From positions 1 through 64,000 of the forward strand of contig JAHPZE010000021.1 in NCBI GenBank assembly GCA_019058365.1: a stretch of DNA of 64,000 bases. Reading direction: 5' to 3'. This document shows, in pieces, positions 36,553 through 45,291 of the stretch (position 1 is its first letter; each line of letters begins with the position of its first letter). The translations under genes and the position numbers were made by a program. Source of the stretch: Promethearchaeota archaeon. GTDB taxonomy: Archaea; Asgardarchaeota; Lokiarchaeia; Sigyniarchaeales; SOKP01. Below the pieces are notes generated by a model, which was given only the letters and a program-made list of their open reading frames with translations, ran no database searches and was not told the DNA's origin.

Positions 36553-37806
36553 ATGAAGAATCGAAATGTTATTTTGGGAATTGATGGAATACCTTTTGAA
36601 TTAATGAGATCACTATCAGATAAAGGTGTTATGCCAAATTTTAAAGAGCTAAAGAATTCATATTATTTTAAAGAGATGAAATCATCGATACCCCATATAT
36701 CATCTGTTTCATGGAGTTCAATTATAACTGGAACAAATCCTGGAGAACATGGAATTTTTGGATTCTCCGAATTAATACCAGGGACATATAGTCTTAGCTA
36801 TCCAAATTTTAATGCTCTAAAAAGTAAAGCCTTTTGGCATCAAGAAAGTGAAAAAAGACATATCATCATTAATGTTCCGGCAACTTATCCAGCAAAAATT
36901 CTTAACGGTATCCATATAGCTGGATTTGTAGCATTGGATTTAGAAAAAGCAGTATACCCAAAAACATGTATTCCTAGTCTAAAAAAATTAGAATATGTCA
37001 TTGACATTGATTCAAGTCTAGCTCATAAACAGTCTAAAGATATTTTATTCGATGAGCTTATGAGAGTTTTAGAAATAAGAAAAAAGACTTATCAATTCTT
37101 TTGGAATAAACTTAATTGGAATAATTTTATGGTTGTAATTACAAGTTCAGACAGATTTGGACATTTCTTATGGAATACATATGCAAATACTGATAATAAA
37201 TTACATTCGAGAGCTTTACAATTCTTTCAAAAAATAGATGATTTTATCGGCGATATTAAAGATAAATTAAAAGAAAATGATAATTTTATTATATTATCTG
37301 ATCATGGAATGGAAGAAACAAAACAAAACATGAATTTAAATACGTACCTAGAACAAGAAGGTTTTCTTAAACTTTCTGATAAACATAAAAATTATAACCG
37401 CATCGCAAAAGGCACAAAAGCTTTTGTATTAGATCCAGGACGAGTTTATCTTAATAAAAAAGGGCGTTATCCTAACGGTTCAATATCTAACTTAGAAGAA
37501 AAAGACATAATTGAAGAACTAAAAAAGATATTTTATGATTTAAAATATCAAAACCAAAGAGTAATTAGAACAATTCATGAAAAGAATGATATATATAGTG
37601 GAGTTAATATTGATAAAGCACCTGATTTAGTAGTTTTAGAAAACTCCGGATTTTGTCCAAAAGGCGGAATTGGAAAAAATGTCATTTTTGAACAAGATAA
37701 TCTATCTGGAATGCATAATGATAGTGCTTTTCTTTTTATTAATAAAGAAATTAATTTAGAATTACCAAAAGTTCAAGATGTAGTAGGTTTATTAGGAGGA
37801 AATTAA
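36553..37806 (+). CDS. AlkP-superfamily phosphodiesterase/nucleotide pyrophosphatase-like hydrolase
   Basis: This roughly 417-aa AlkP-superfamily hydrolase starts at ATG 36553; an in-frame TTG 36535 is less likely. The metal-binding Asp lies in ILGIDGIPFE, the nucleophile in SVSWSSIITGTNPGEHG, with ILSDHGMEET and GMHNDSAF supplying the His/Asp ligands of the two-metal centre. This is the type I phosphodiesterase group. Archaeal relatives are common in glycan and phospholipid loci, where they may cleave phosphodiester or sulfate ester bonds. Position 17 bases after the GT4 gene and 1 base before sulfoquinovose synthase suggests one operon and a role in the same glycan. Confidence 0.82.
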   Translation: MKNRNVILGIDGIPFELMRSLSDKGVMPNFKELKNSYYFKEMKSSIPHISSVSWSSIITGTNPGEHGIFGFSELIPGTYSLSYPNFNALKSKAFWHQESEKRHIIINVPATYPAKILNGIHIAGFVALDLEKAVYPKTCIPSLKKLEYVIDIDSSLAHKQSKDILFDELMRVLEIRKKTYQFFWNKLNWNNFMVVITSSDRFGHFLWNTYANTDNKLHSRALQFFQKIDDFIGDIKDKLKENDNFIILSDHGMEETKQNMNLNTYLEQEGFLKLSDKHKNYNRIAKGTKAFVLDPGRVYLNKKGRYPNGSISNLEEKDIIEELKKIFYDLKYQNQRVIRTIHEKNDIYSGVNIDKAPDLVVLENSGFCPKGGIGKNVIFEQDNLSGMHNDSAFLFINKEINLELPKVQDVVGLLGGN

Positions 37807-37807
37807 A

Positions 37808-39325
37808 ATGGATAACATACATAATTCCGATAAAACTTGTTGGAATTGCCCCGCAGCTAAATTAATGGGAAACATTGATTTTAGAGCTTGTGGTCAAGCA
37901 CGTGAATTTAAAAGTGGTTCAGATGAGGAAGGAGAGATTGTAATAGAATGTCGGAGGCGACCTGAATTAGGATATTTTGAACCAAATATCACATTTGAGC
38001 AATGTCCAGAGTGGATTGCTTCTGAATATGGATATCTTCTAAAAAATATGAAAGTAATGATTCTAGGAATTGATGGGTATTTAGGATGGACCTTGGCATT
38101 AAAATTAGGAAAATTGGGATTTCAAATCAGCGGTCTTGATAATTACACTCGCCGTGATTGTGTAATGGAAAAGGGTGCACATACAATTATACCTATAGAG
38201 AGAATGACACAACGATTAAAACTGGCGAGTGATATTTTTGGAATAAATATTAATTTCCGAAAAATTGATTTGCTTGACGCACCGAAGGTCAGAGAATTTT
38301 TAGAAGAAGTTAAACCAGAAGCTATAGTTCATTATGGTGAAATTCCAAGTGCTCCATACAGTATGGCTGATTCTGAACATGCTGTTAGGGTACAAGAAAA
38401 CAATGTAATAGGAACTTTGAAACTTTTGTGGATCATAAAAGATGTTATACCAGAGACTTGCCTAATTAAATTAGGGACCATGGGTGAGTATGGTTCCCCT
38501 TTAACTGGAAGACCTCTCTTTGAAGGCTTATTCCCTGCAGATGCTATTATTAAATGGGACGAACGTGAATGGAGTTTGGGGGGAGAGACAACACCCAGAG
38601 ATCCAGTTAGTTTTTATCATGCAAGTAAGGTTCAAGATACCTTTAATGTATTAGAAGCCTGTAAATATTGGTGGTTACGTTCATATGATGTTATGCAAGG
38701 TGTTATTTATGGGGTTTATACAGAAGAATTGGTTGTAGACAAGAGACTAAGGACGAGATATGATATAGATGAGTGGTTTGGTACAGTTATAAATAGATTT
38801 GTGGCACAAGCAGTAGCAGGAATACCATTGACAATTTATGGGCAAGGTGAACAAATAAGAGGATTTATAGCGCTAAATGATGCGATGCAATGCATGATTA
38901 GATTAATAGTTTCTCCACCGGAACCAGGACAATATGATGTAGTTAATCAAGTTTCTGGATTATACAAAATAAACGACTTAGCAGAAGCTGTTGCTAAAAT
39001 CGGTAATACAAAATTTAACTTGAATGTAACGATACAAAGAATTGAAAATCCTAGAGTAGAAGCAGACAATCATCCACTGGAAGTAGTTTCTAGAAAATTA
39101 CCTCGTTTTTTTGGATTTACCCCTCAAATACATTTAGAAGAAGAAATTGAGAGAATGATTGAAGTTTTACTAGAAGAAGAAATAAAAAATCGGATTGATT
39201 TGAAAAAACATACAATTTTACCTGTGACTACGTGGCAAGGAGAAAAGAGAAAAATGCAAGAGTTAGAAAAGTACGAACCCGGGACAAAAGAATCTAAAGG
39301 TTATAAACCAATATTTGACACATAA
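37808..39325 (+). CDS. UDP-sulfoquinovose synthase (SQD1/Agl3-like) with N-terminal five-Cys extension
   Basis: This 505-aa enzyme makes UDP-sulfoquinovose from UDP-glucose and sulfite. From Met81 it follows plant SQD1 and archaeal Agl3 closely: MILGIDGYLGWTLAL, LGTMGEYGSP, ETTPRDPVSFYHASK (catalytic Tyr and Lys), then YDVMQGVIYGVYTEEL, IDEWFGTVINRFVAQA and YGQGEQIRGFI. In front lies an 80-residue extension with Cys11, Cys14, Cys28, Cys48 and Cys66, which could bind zinc or take part in sulfur or redox chemistry. I do not know this extension from typical SQD1. The C-terminal 60 residues are charged. A thioredoxin gene starts 2 bases after the stop. Confidence 0.92.
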   Translation: MDNIHNSDKTCWNCPAAKLMGNIDFRACGQAREFKSGSDEEGEIVIECRRRPELGYFEPNITFEQCPEWIASEYGYLLKNMKVMILGIDGYLGWTLALKLGKLGFQISGLDNYTRRDCVMEKGAHTIIPIERMTQRLKLASDIFGININFRKIDLLDAPKVREFLEEVKPEAIVHYGEIPSAPYSMADSEHAVRVQENNVIGTLKLLWIIKDVIPETCLIKLGTMGEYGSPLTGRPLFEGLFPADAIIKWDEREWSLGGETTPRDPVSFYHASKVQDTFNVLEACKYWWLRSYDVMQGVIYGVYTEELVVDKRLRTRYDIDEWFGTVINRFVAQAVAGIPLTIYGQGEQIRGFIALNDAMQCMIRLIVSPPEPGQYDVVNQVSGLYKINDLAEAVAKIGNTKFNLNVTIQRIENPRVEADNHPLEVVSRKLPRFFGFTPQIHLEEEIERMIEVLLEEEIKNRIDLKKHTILPVTTWQGEKRKMQELEKYEPGTKESKGYKPIFDT

Positions 39326-39327
39326 TT

Positions 39328-39642
39328 ATGGAAGTTACAGATAAAAGTTTCGAACAAGAAATCATTAAATCAGAAATCCCCGTATTAATCGAATTTTGGG
39401 CATCTTGGTGCGTCCCCTGCAAAGCAGTGGAATATTTGTTAAAAGAATTGGATAAAGAATACGATGGAAAAATTAAGATTGCCAAATTAAATATCGATAG
39501 ACAGAGAAATACTCCAAAAAAATATGGATTAACAGGCGTTCCGACATTTGCTACCTTTTTAGACGGTGAAATTAAAGAAATGATTGTAGGAGCTCAGACG
39601 AAACAAAATTTAACTAAAATGATTGACAATGTACTGAGATAA
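39328..39642 (+). CDS. Thioredoxin
   Basis: This 104-aa thioredoxin-fold protein has the active site WASWCVPCKAV (Cys-Val-Pro-Cys at about 29-32) and the cis-proline GVPTFATF. It is a full-length, soluble, single-domain disulfide reductase. The start ATG lies 2 bases after the sulfoquinovose synthase stop, so the two are almost surely translated from one mRNA. By inference it may reduce the cysteines of that enzyme's N-terminal extension, or handle sulfite-derived sulfur. A general thioredoxin role is also possible. Confidence 0.92.
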   Translation: MEVTDKSFEQEIIKSEIPVLIEFWASWCVPCKAVEYLLKELDKEYDGKIKIAKLNIDRQRNTPKKYGLTGVPTFATFLDGEIKEMIVGAQTKQNLTKMIDNVLR

Positions 39643-39893
39643 CCAAAGTCTTTATAAAAGACAAATCCAGTTTTACATGTCCGTTTTAAGTGAAATCATC
39701 TTTAACAAAACAATTTTTTTTGATATAATAAAGAATTTCAATTTTTTACAATAATGGAAAGACCTACTTCTCGTCTCTAAGACCATTAGATTTTTATATG
39801 TGAAAATAATCATTTACAATAATTAAAAAAGACGAAAAAAATATAAGGAAATGTAATAATTAATAAGATTAGATCATTAAAAGTAACTTTACC

Positions 39894-41573
39894 ATGAGAG
39901 CGAACCAACTTAATTTTAAAGAAAGTATATGGAGAACTGTTAAGCTTAATTCAGATAATGATATATTTGAAAGTGAAAAATCTAGTACTCCTTTAATCTC
40001 CGTGATAATACCCATATTTAATGAAGAAAAGACAATCAGAAATGTCATTGAAAGAATACCCAATCATCAACGGTATGAAATTATTTTAGTAGATGACGGT
40101 TCAACTGATAATAGCTTAAAAAAAATTCTAGAGATTAATAACCGCGAGATTAAGATAATCAAACATGAAAATAATCAAGGGTATGGAGCTGCGGTTTTAT
40201 CTGGTTTTAAGCATGCTGCTGGCGATATCATAGTCACAATGGATTCAGATGGACAACATAATCCTGAAGAAATCTCTGCTTTAATTAAACCAATTTTTAG
40301 TGATAAAGCCGATATAACAGTTGGATCAAGATACTTGGGTAATGCCAATTATAAAATCCCTCTTTATATACGTATAGGAGAGTATTTTGTTAGGATCTGC
40401 TTAAGATCATTGTATAGGCAAAGAGTTTATAATAATCAAAGTGGATTTAGAGCATTTAATTATTCAAGCTTAAATATATTTAAGAAGATGAAACAAACCA
40501 CATTTGGATTTTGCACTGAAACACTATTCGAAGCTGCTTACAATAGATTAAGAATTTCTGAAGTTCCAGTTAATATGAATGGTAGAAAATATGGAAATTC
40601 AAATATAAATTTATTTAAGGTTCTTATATCAATTTCTTCTTGTGTTCTAAATTATTTGTTGAAAAGATTCAAACTAACCAGATTTTTTTCAAACCGAATT
40701 ATAATGCACCTTCCATTATTGGAGCAAGATAGTTTAAATAACCAAAATATATTAGATGGCCACTTTTACAAACGCAATATACATGATAATATTATCAGTT
40801 TGAAAGATAATTATATCTATCCAAATTTGAAAATAGGAATCGTTATTCCTGCTTTTAATGAAGAATTAAATTTGGATAAAGTCCTCTCAAAAATACCTAA
40901 AAATTTATCTAATAAATTAGAATTAATAGTTGTAGATGACGGATCAACTGATAATACTCAAGGAATAGCCCTTACTCATAAATCAATTGTTTTATGTCAT
41001 AATAAAAATAAAGGTTATGGAGCTGCGGTCAAAACTGGATTGAAATATTGCAAGAATAAAAAGTATGATATTACAATAATTCTTGATGGAGATGGTCAAC
41101 ATAATCCAAAATGTTTATCTCAATTTATAGATTCTATTATATTAGAAAACTTTGATTTTGCTATTGGAAATCGATATTATTTTCCTTATAAAATGAAAGT
41201 ATCTAAAAAATTATGTTCAAAAATTATTAGCGCAATTTATTTGATTTTTTTCTCCAAAAGGATACATGATCCAACAAATGGATATAGAGCATTGTCATAT
41301 AAAACTTTGAAGGATTTAAACTTAGAATCAAATTATTCAATATCTCAAGAAATGTTATTAAAATTAGTACCAGAGTATAGTTTTAAAGAAATTCCAGTTA
41401 AAATAGACCAAAGAAAAAACGGTCATTCATTTGTAAAATTAAGACAATACTTTATCAAGATGTTCCTTATTGTTTTAAAATATTATGTATTCCCAAAAGT
41501 GAGAAAAATTTCTAGAAAAATCTTTAGTGAAGAAACAAGAAAAATAGTCGGTGTACACATCTTAAAGACTTAG
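39894..41573 (+). CDS. Tandem GT2 glycosyltransferase (two DPM1-like domains in one chain)
   Basis: This 559-aa protein has two complete GT-A domains. Domain 1 (about 35-265) has ISVIIPIFNEEKTI, LVDDGSTDNS, GYGAAVLSGF, and MDSDGQHNPEE. Domain 2 (about 310-535) has IGIVIPAFNEELNL, VVDDGSTDNT, GYGAAVKTGL, ILDGDGQHNPK and a DPTNGYRAL block. Both keep the DxD metal site (DSD and DGD), so both may be active. Each is like polyprenyl-phosphate sugar transferases. A short basic linker of about 45 residues joins them. Domain 1 is a paralogue of 34298. One chain could make two lipid-linked sugars, or add the same sugar twice. Confidence 0.88.
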   Translation: MRANQLNFKESIWRTVKLNSDNDIFESEKSSTPLISVIIPIFNEEKTIRNVIERIPNHQRYEIILVDDGSTDNSLKKILEINNREIKIIKHENNQGYGAAVLSGFKHAAGDIIVTMDSDGQHNPEEISALIKPIFSDKADITVGSRYLGNANYKIPLYIRIGEYFVRICLRSLYRQRVYNNQSGFRAFNYSSLNIFKKMKQTTFGFCTETLFEAAYNRLRISEVPVNMNGRKYGNSNINLFKVLISISSCVLNYLLKRFKLTRFFSNRIIMHLPLLEQDSLNNQNILDGHFYKRNIHDNIISLKDNYIYPNLKIGIVIPAFNEELNLDKVLSKIPKNLSNKLELIVVDDGSTDNTQGIALTHKSIVLCHNKNKGYGAAVKTGLKYCKNKKYDITIILDGDGQHNPKCLSQFIDSIILENFDFAIGNRYYFPYKMKVSKKLCSKIISAIYLIFFSKRIHDPTNGYRALSYKTLKDLNLESNYSISQEMLLKLVPEYSFKEIPVKIDQRKNGHSFVKLRQYFIKMFLIVLKYYVFPKVRKISRKIFSEETRKIVGVHILKT

Positions 41574-41620
41574 AATTTTAAAGATATAAAGATTTTAATA
41601 AAGAAACTAAAAATTTCAAT

Positions 41621-42886
41621 TTATTTTAACACGTTTACTTTTTCTAAATTTCTTATATAAAATATAATGAAAGTAAATATTATTGTTAAAGAATGTACAA
41701 GAACTGTACTATAAAACACTCCAATAAACCCAAATAAATTTATGAATAAAAAATCTAGCCCTACATTAAAGACACCACCAATTGCAGTCAAATAAAACGT
41801 TAATTTTCCAAAACCCGTAGGAACTACAAAAGCTTGTATTAATATGACACCAAAAATCTTAAAAGGTATGAGGTATAGTAGAACATTCCAAATTATTAGA
41901 ATATTTTCATTATAGTATTCAGGAAATAAAATAGTTATTATAAATGGGAAAAAAAAAACCGATAAAAAGCTAATAATAAATCCCAGTATAAATATATAGG
42001 GCAGTTTGTTTAAATATTTTTTTATTAATGCAAATCTCTTTTTTGTAGCCATTTGGGTAATACTGGGAGCTAATATCTGTCCCAAAATAATAAATGGTAC
42101 AAAAATGAAATTAAAAATGCTATTAACTATTCTATAATAACTAATTTCAATAATAAAACCATAAGATTCTAAAATTAAAATATCTATATTAGTATATAAA
42201 AAATATGCCAAATTGGCAAAACCTATTACAAATGCGTAATTTAAAACTTTTTTTGCTAATTTTTTATCAAAAATATAATTTTTCTCATGTATAGATTTAA
42301 ATAATAAAATGAATAAAGTTAAATAGTAAATACCATGAAAGCTTAAAGCACCAATTATATCAAATAAAGTTATTAAAAAAAATGAAATTGGTAAAACAAT
42401 TATACCACTTGAAATTGATATAAATGACAATTTTTTAAAATTTTTTAATCCTCTATAAATACCATCAAATACATTAACTAAACTTATTAAAAAGATAAGC
42501 GGGATGAAAATAAGAATAAACTCAAAAATTTTCGTAAAAAAAAGTATGCTTAATAAATATAAAACAACTGATACTGCAGATGAAAATATGATGCACAATA
42601 TAAATGTTGAAAATATAATATCTTTAACCTTTTGAGGGGAAATAGTTTCATACTCTACGATGAATCTGCTAACAGAAGCACTAAGCCCAAATTCTCCAAA
42701 GATTATAAAAATTCCAATTACTGCCATTAAATAACTATAATCCCCAAATTGTATCGGAGTTAATAATCTAGCAACAATATAAAGAATTATAAATTCTAAT
42801 CCCATTTTTCCAAATGTTTGAATTGATCTCCATAGATAATTTTCTCCATGATTTTTATATATCTTAAATAAATTGATTTTTACCAT
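41621..42886 (-). CDS. Polysaccharide flippase (Wzx/MATE-like), second copy type
   Basis: This 421-aa membrane protein has about 12 spans and fits the polysaccharide-biosynthesis/flippase family. The first span ends LLTPIQFGDYS, then a typical cytoplasmic loop, and further on VFDGIYRGLKNFKKLSF and FPFIITILFPEYYNENI, which are recurrent in archaeal flippases of this group. It is not obviously similar to 31409 beyond the fold, suggesting a separate lipid-linked substrate. It lies between the tandem GT2 and a + strand GT2. Confidence 0.85.
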   Translation of the reverse strand: MVKINLFKIYKNHGENYLWRSIQTFGKMGLEFIILYIVARLLTPIQFGDYSYLMAVIGIFIIFGEFGLSASVSRFIVEYETISPQKVKDIIFSTFILCIIFSSAVSVVLYLLSILFFTKIFEFILIFIPLIFLISLVNVFDGIYRGLKNFKKLSFISISSGIIVLPISFFLITLFDIIGALSFHGIYYLTLFILLFKSIHEKNYIFDKKLAKKVLNYAFVIGFANLAYFLYTNIDILILESYGFIIEISYYRIVNSIFNFIFVPFIILGQILAPSITQMATKKRFALIKKYLNKLPYIFILGFIISFLSVFFFPFIITILFPEYYNENILIIWNVLLYLIPFKIFGVILIQAFVVPTGFGKLTFYLTAIGGVFNVGLDFLFINLFGFIGVFYSTVLVHSLTIIFTFIIFYIRNLEKVNVLK

Positions 42887-43159
42887 TTTTTATTTTCAAT
42901 TAAAATCTTGTTAAATCTTTAAAATACAAATATTATACATTGTTAGTATAAATTTTTTTCATCTTTTTTATTTTGACTTTTTTTTCTCTGCTTGTTTTTA
43001 AGAAACATGTCATAATAAAAAAAGATACAAAAGAAATTATATTTATTAAATAATTATGTTTATTAAATAGATTTAAAATGAGATTTTACATTTTAAATCT
43101 ATGAAAAAAATTTTCATAATTATAAAAATAGGTTTAACTCCTTTATTTAAGTAAATATA

Positions 43160-44071
43160 ATGAGCAGAAAAAAAGATTTATTTTCTTTTTCGATTTTAAT
43201 GGCAAGTTATAATAATGCAAAATACATAGAAACTGCCATAAAAAGTGTTATTTCACAAACTTATGAGAATTGGGAATTAATTATCGTAGATGATTGTTCA
43301 CCAGATAATTCAAATGAAATAATAACTAATTATCTAAATGATAAAAGAATTAAGCTTATACACCATAATTGTAATCAAGGGTACGGGGGCGCTTTAAAAA
43401 CAGCAATAAATAATTCTAAAAATGAAATTATTGGAATACTTGATGCAGATGATAAATTACATAAAAAAGCTTTAGAAATAATTGTAAATATTTATATTGA
43501 TTCTCCTAATTATGGATTTATTTATAGTACGATGTGGAAGTGCGACTCCAATTTAACTAATTGTAAAATTGATAAAGATATTAAAGAAATTATTCCAGCA
43601 AAGACTTTTATTTTTCATCCATATATTTCCCATTTTAAAACATTTAGAAAAAAAGACTATGATAAAACCCTAGGCTTTGAAATTACACAAAAAAGAAGTG
43701 TAGATAAGGATATTATATATAAACTCGAAGAAGTTACAAGGTTTAAATTCGTAAATATTCCTCTATATTACTATAGACAACATGATCAAGGAATCTCTCA
43801 AGGAAATAATGCAAATAAAGCAAAAGGATATGAATATATCGCAAAATATAAAACCTATATCAGAAGAATGAATAAAAGTATTCCTAATTATAAGAAAAAT
43901 GAGATAATTTTAGAATATTTCAAAATTACTTTTCACCCAATTATAAGAACTTTTATTAAATTCATACAAATGCTAAAAATTAAAAAATTAATCATTGTAT
44001 TACTTGATAGATTTCCAAATGTATCAAGAAAGAATTCCTTTTTAATTGCTATTCAAAAATTAATTAACTAA
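43160..44071 (+). CDS. GT2-family glycosyltransferase
   Basis: This 303-aa GT-A enzyme has FSILMASYNNAKYIETAI (about 9-26), SQTYENWELIIVDDCSPDNS (in part; VDD is the first Asp pair) and GILDADDKLHKKA, the DxD metal-binding site. The second half contains basic patches and LYYYRQHDQGISQGNN, which resembles the acceptor-binding ends of capsule and O-antigen GT2 proteins. The sugar is unknown. It is convergent with the methyltransferase at 44098 (27-base gap). Confidence 0.88.
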   Translation: MSRKKDLFSFSILMASYNNAKYIETAIKSVISQTYENWELIIVDDCSPDNSNEIITNYLNDKRIKLIHHNCNQGYGGALKTAINNSKNEIIGILDADDKLHKKALEIIVNIYIDSPNYGFIYSTMWKCDSNLTNCKIDKDIKEIIPAKTFIFHPYISHFKTFRKKDYDKTLGFEITQKRSVDKDIIYKLEEVTRFKFVNIPLYYYRQHDQGISQGNNANKAKGYEYIAKYKTYIRRMNKSIPNYKKNEIILEYFKITFHPIIRTFIKFIQMLKIKKLIIVLLDRFPNVSRKNSFLIAIQKLIN

Positions 44072-44097
44072 ATTTTAAATAAATTTAAATTAGAATT

Positions 44098-44883
44098 TTA
44101 TCTTTTAATCTCCAAATTAAGATTCTCATTCTCTTTAATTCTTCTAAAAATAGCGACAATATGTAGACACTTCGATTCATCTGTATAAAAATAGTTCCTT
44201 TTAATTAATGAAAATAATTTCTTTTTAAGAAAACTAAAACCTAATAGATCTAAAATCAGATAAAATTTTTTTAATAAATTACTTATGAATGTTTCATTGT
44301 ATAAAAAAAAGAAATTTTGTATTTTGAAATACTTTTTAAAAAGCTCTATTAATTCGTGTTTATTATAATGTCGATAATGTTTTGGTTGAATTTTTAGATT
44401 TTTTGAAGGAACTGAAACAAATAATAATCCTTTTATGGATATTAATTCACTGATTTTATGTATTAACTCATTTAAGTCTTGATCCGAAAAATGTTCAATA
44501 ACTTCCATTAGGATTCCTATATCAAAACTCTTACTTTTAAAATTTAGAATATTCTCGACGAAAAATCTTGATTTTTCATATTCATTAAAAGCTTCTGCAA
44601 AAGAAATCGCTTTTTTGTCTTTATCAATACCAATGATTCTTTTAATATTATTGTAAAATTGTTGATTTCTACAAAGTTCATGAATTAATTTCCCATCCCC
44701 ACATCCGATATCAATTATAGACCCTGGTCGCAGTTTAAAAATTCTGTTTTTAATTAAATCTAAATAAGTGAAATATTCAAATCCGTAAGAAAAATTTTTA
44801 AAATTTAAATAATCATTTTTTATTTCTATCAAATAATGATAAGGAAATGAATACTGATCTTCTTGAATTTTATCTTTGTTCAT
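44098..44883 (-). CDS. Class I SAM methyltransferase
   Basis: This 261-aa protein has a Methyltransf_11-like core: SIIDIGCGDGKLIHEL (about 55-70), RIIGIDKDKKAISFA and DIGILMEVIEHFSDQDL, with SVPSKNLK after motif VI. This UbiG/Coq3-type pattern is common for methyltransferases in surface-sugar loci. An N-terminal 50-residue part and a long Lys-rich C-terminal part (about 80 aa) have no clear family. It probably methylates a sugar hydroxyl or lipid-linked glycan. Confidence 0.82.
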   Translation of the reverse strand: MNKDKIQEDQYSFPYHYLIEIKNDYLNFKNFSYGFEYFTYLDLIKNRIFKLRPGSIIDIGCGDGKLIHELCRNQQFYNNIKRIIGIDKDKKAISFAEAFNEYEKSRFFVENILNFKSKSFDIGILMEVIEHFSDQDLNELIHKISELISIKGLLFVSVPSKNLKIQPKHYRHYNKHELIELFKKYFKIQNFFFLYNETFISNLLKKFYLILDLLGFSFLKKKLFSLIKRNYFYTDESKCLHIVAIFRRIKENENLNLEIKR

Positions 44884-45291
44884 ATAATATCAATACTCTT
44901 TATAGTTTACTACTTTTAAATCTATAGAAATTTATTAAAATGTAATATTTATTAACTTATTGAATATAATATAAAAATAATTAATTTCAGATTCAAATCA
45001 AGCTTTCCTAAAATATTAATTTTATTTGTTGTTTATAATTTAAGTTTATTATAAATTTAACTTTCATAGTTATCTAATTCATGAGAATCTTTCCAATTTT
45101 AAATTATTTTAGATGAATTATTATTGCTCTTAAAATGTTTTAAAGATCCTTATGGGTTAACAATTAATATTTCTTAAGTATAAATAAATGCTTGATAAAA
45201 ATATAAAATTGCAAATTGATTCAAAAAATAAACGTAAACTAAAAAATATTATAAATATTAAAAAGTAATAAAATTATAATTATTATTGAGT
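44884..45291. other. 408-base gene-free stretch, probable divergent promoters
   Basis: AT-rich spacer between the divergent methyltransferase and radical SAM genes. No open frame with coding character is visible. Several TATA-like runs occur, so it should carry the promoters of both genes. Confidence 0.6.
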
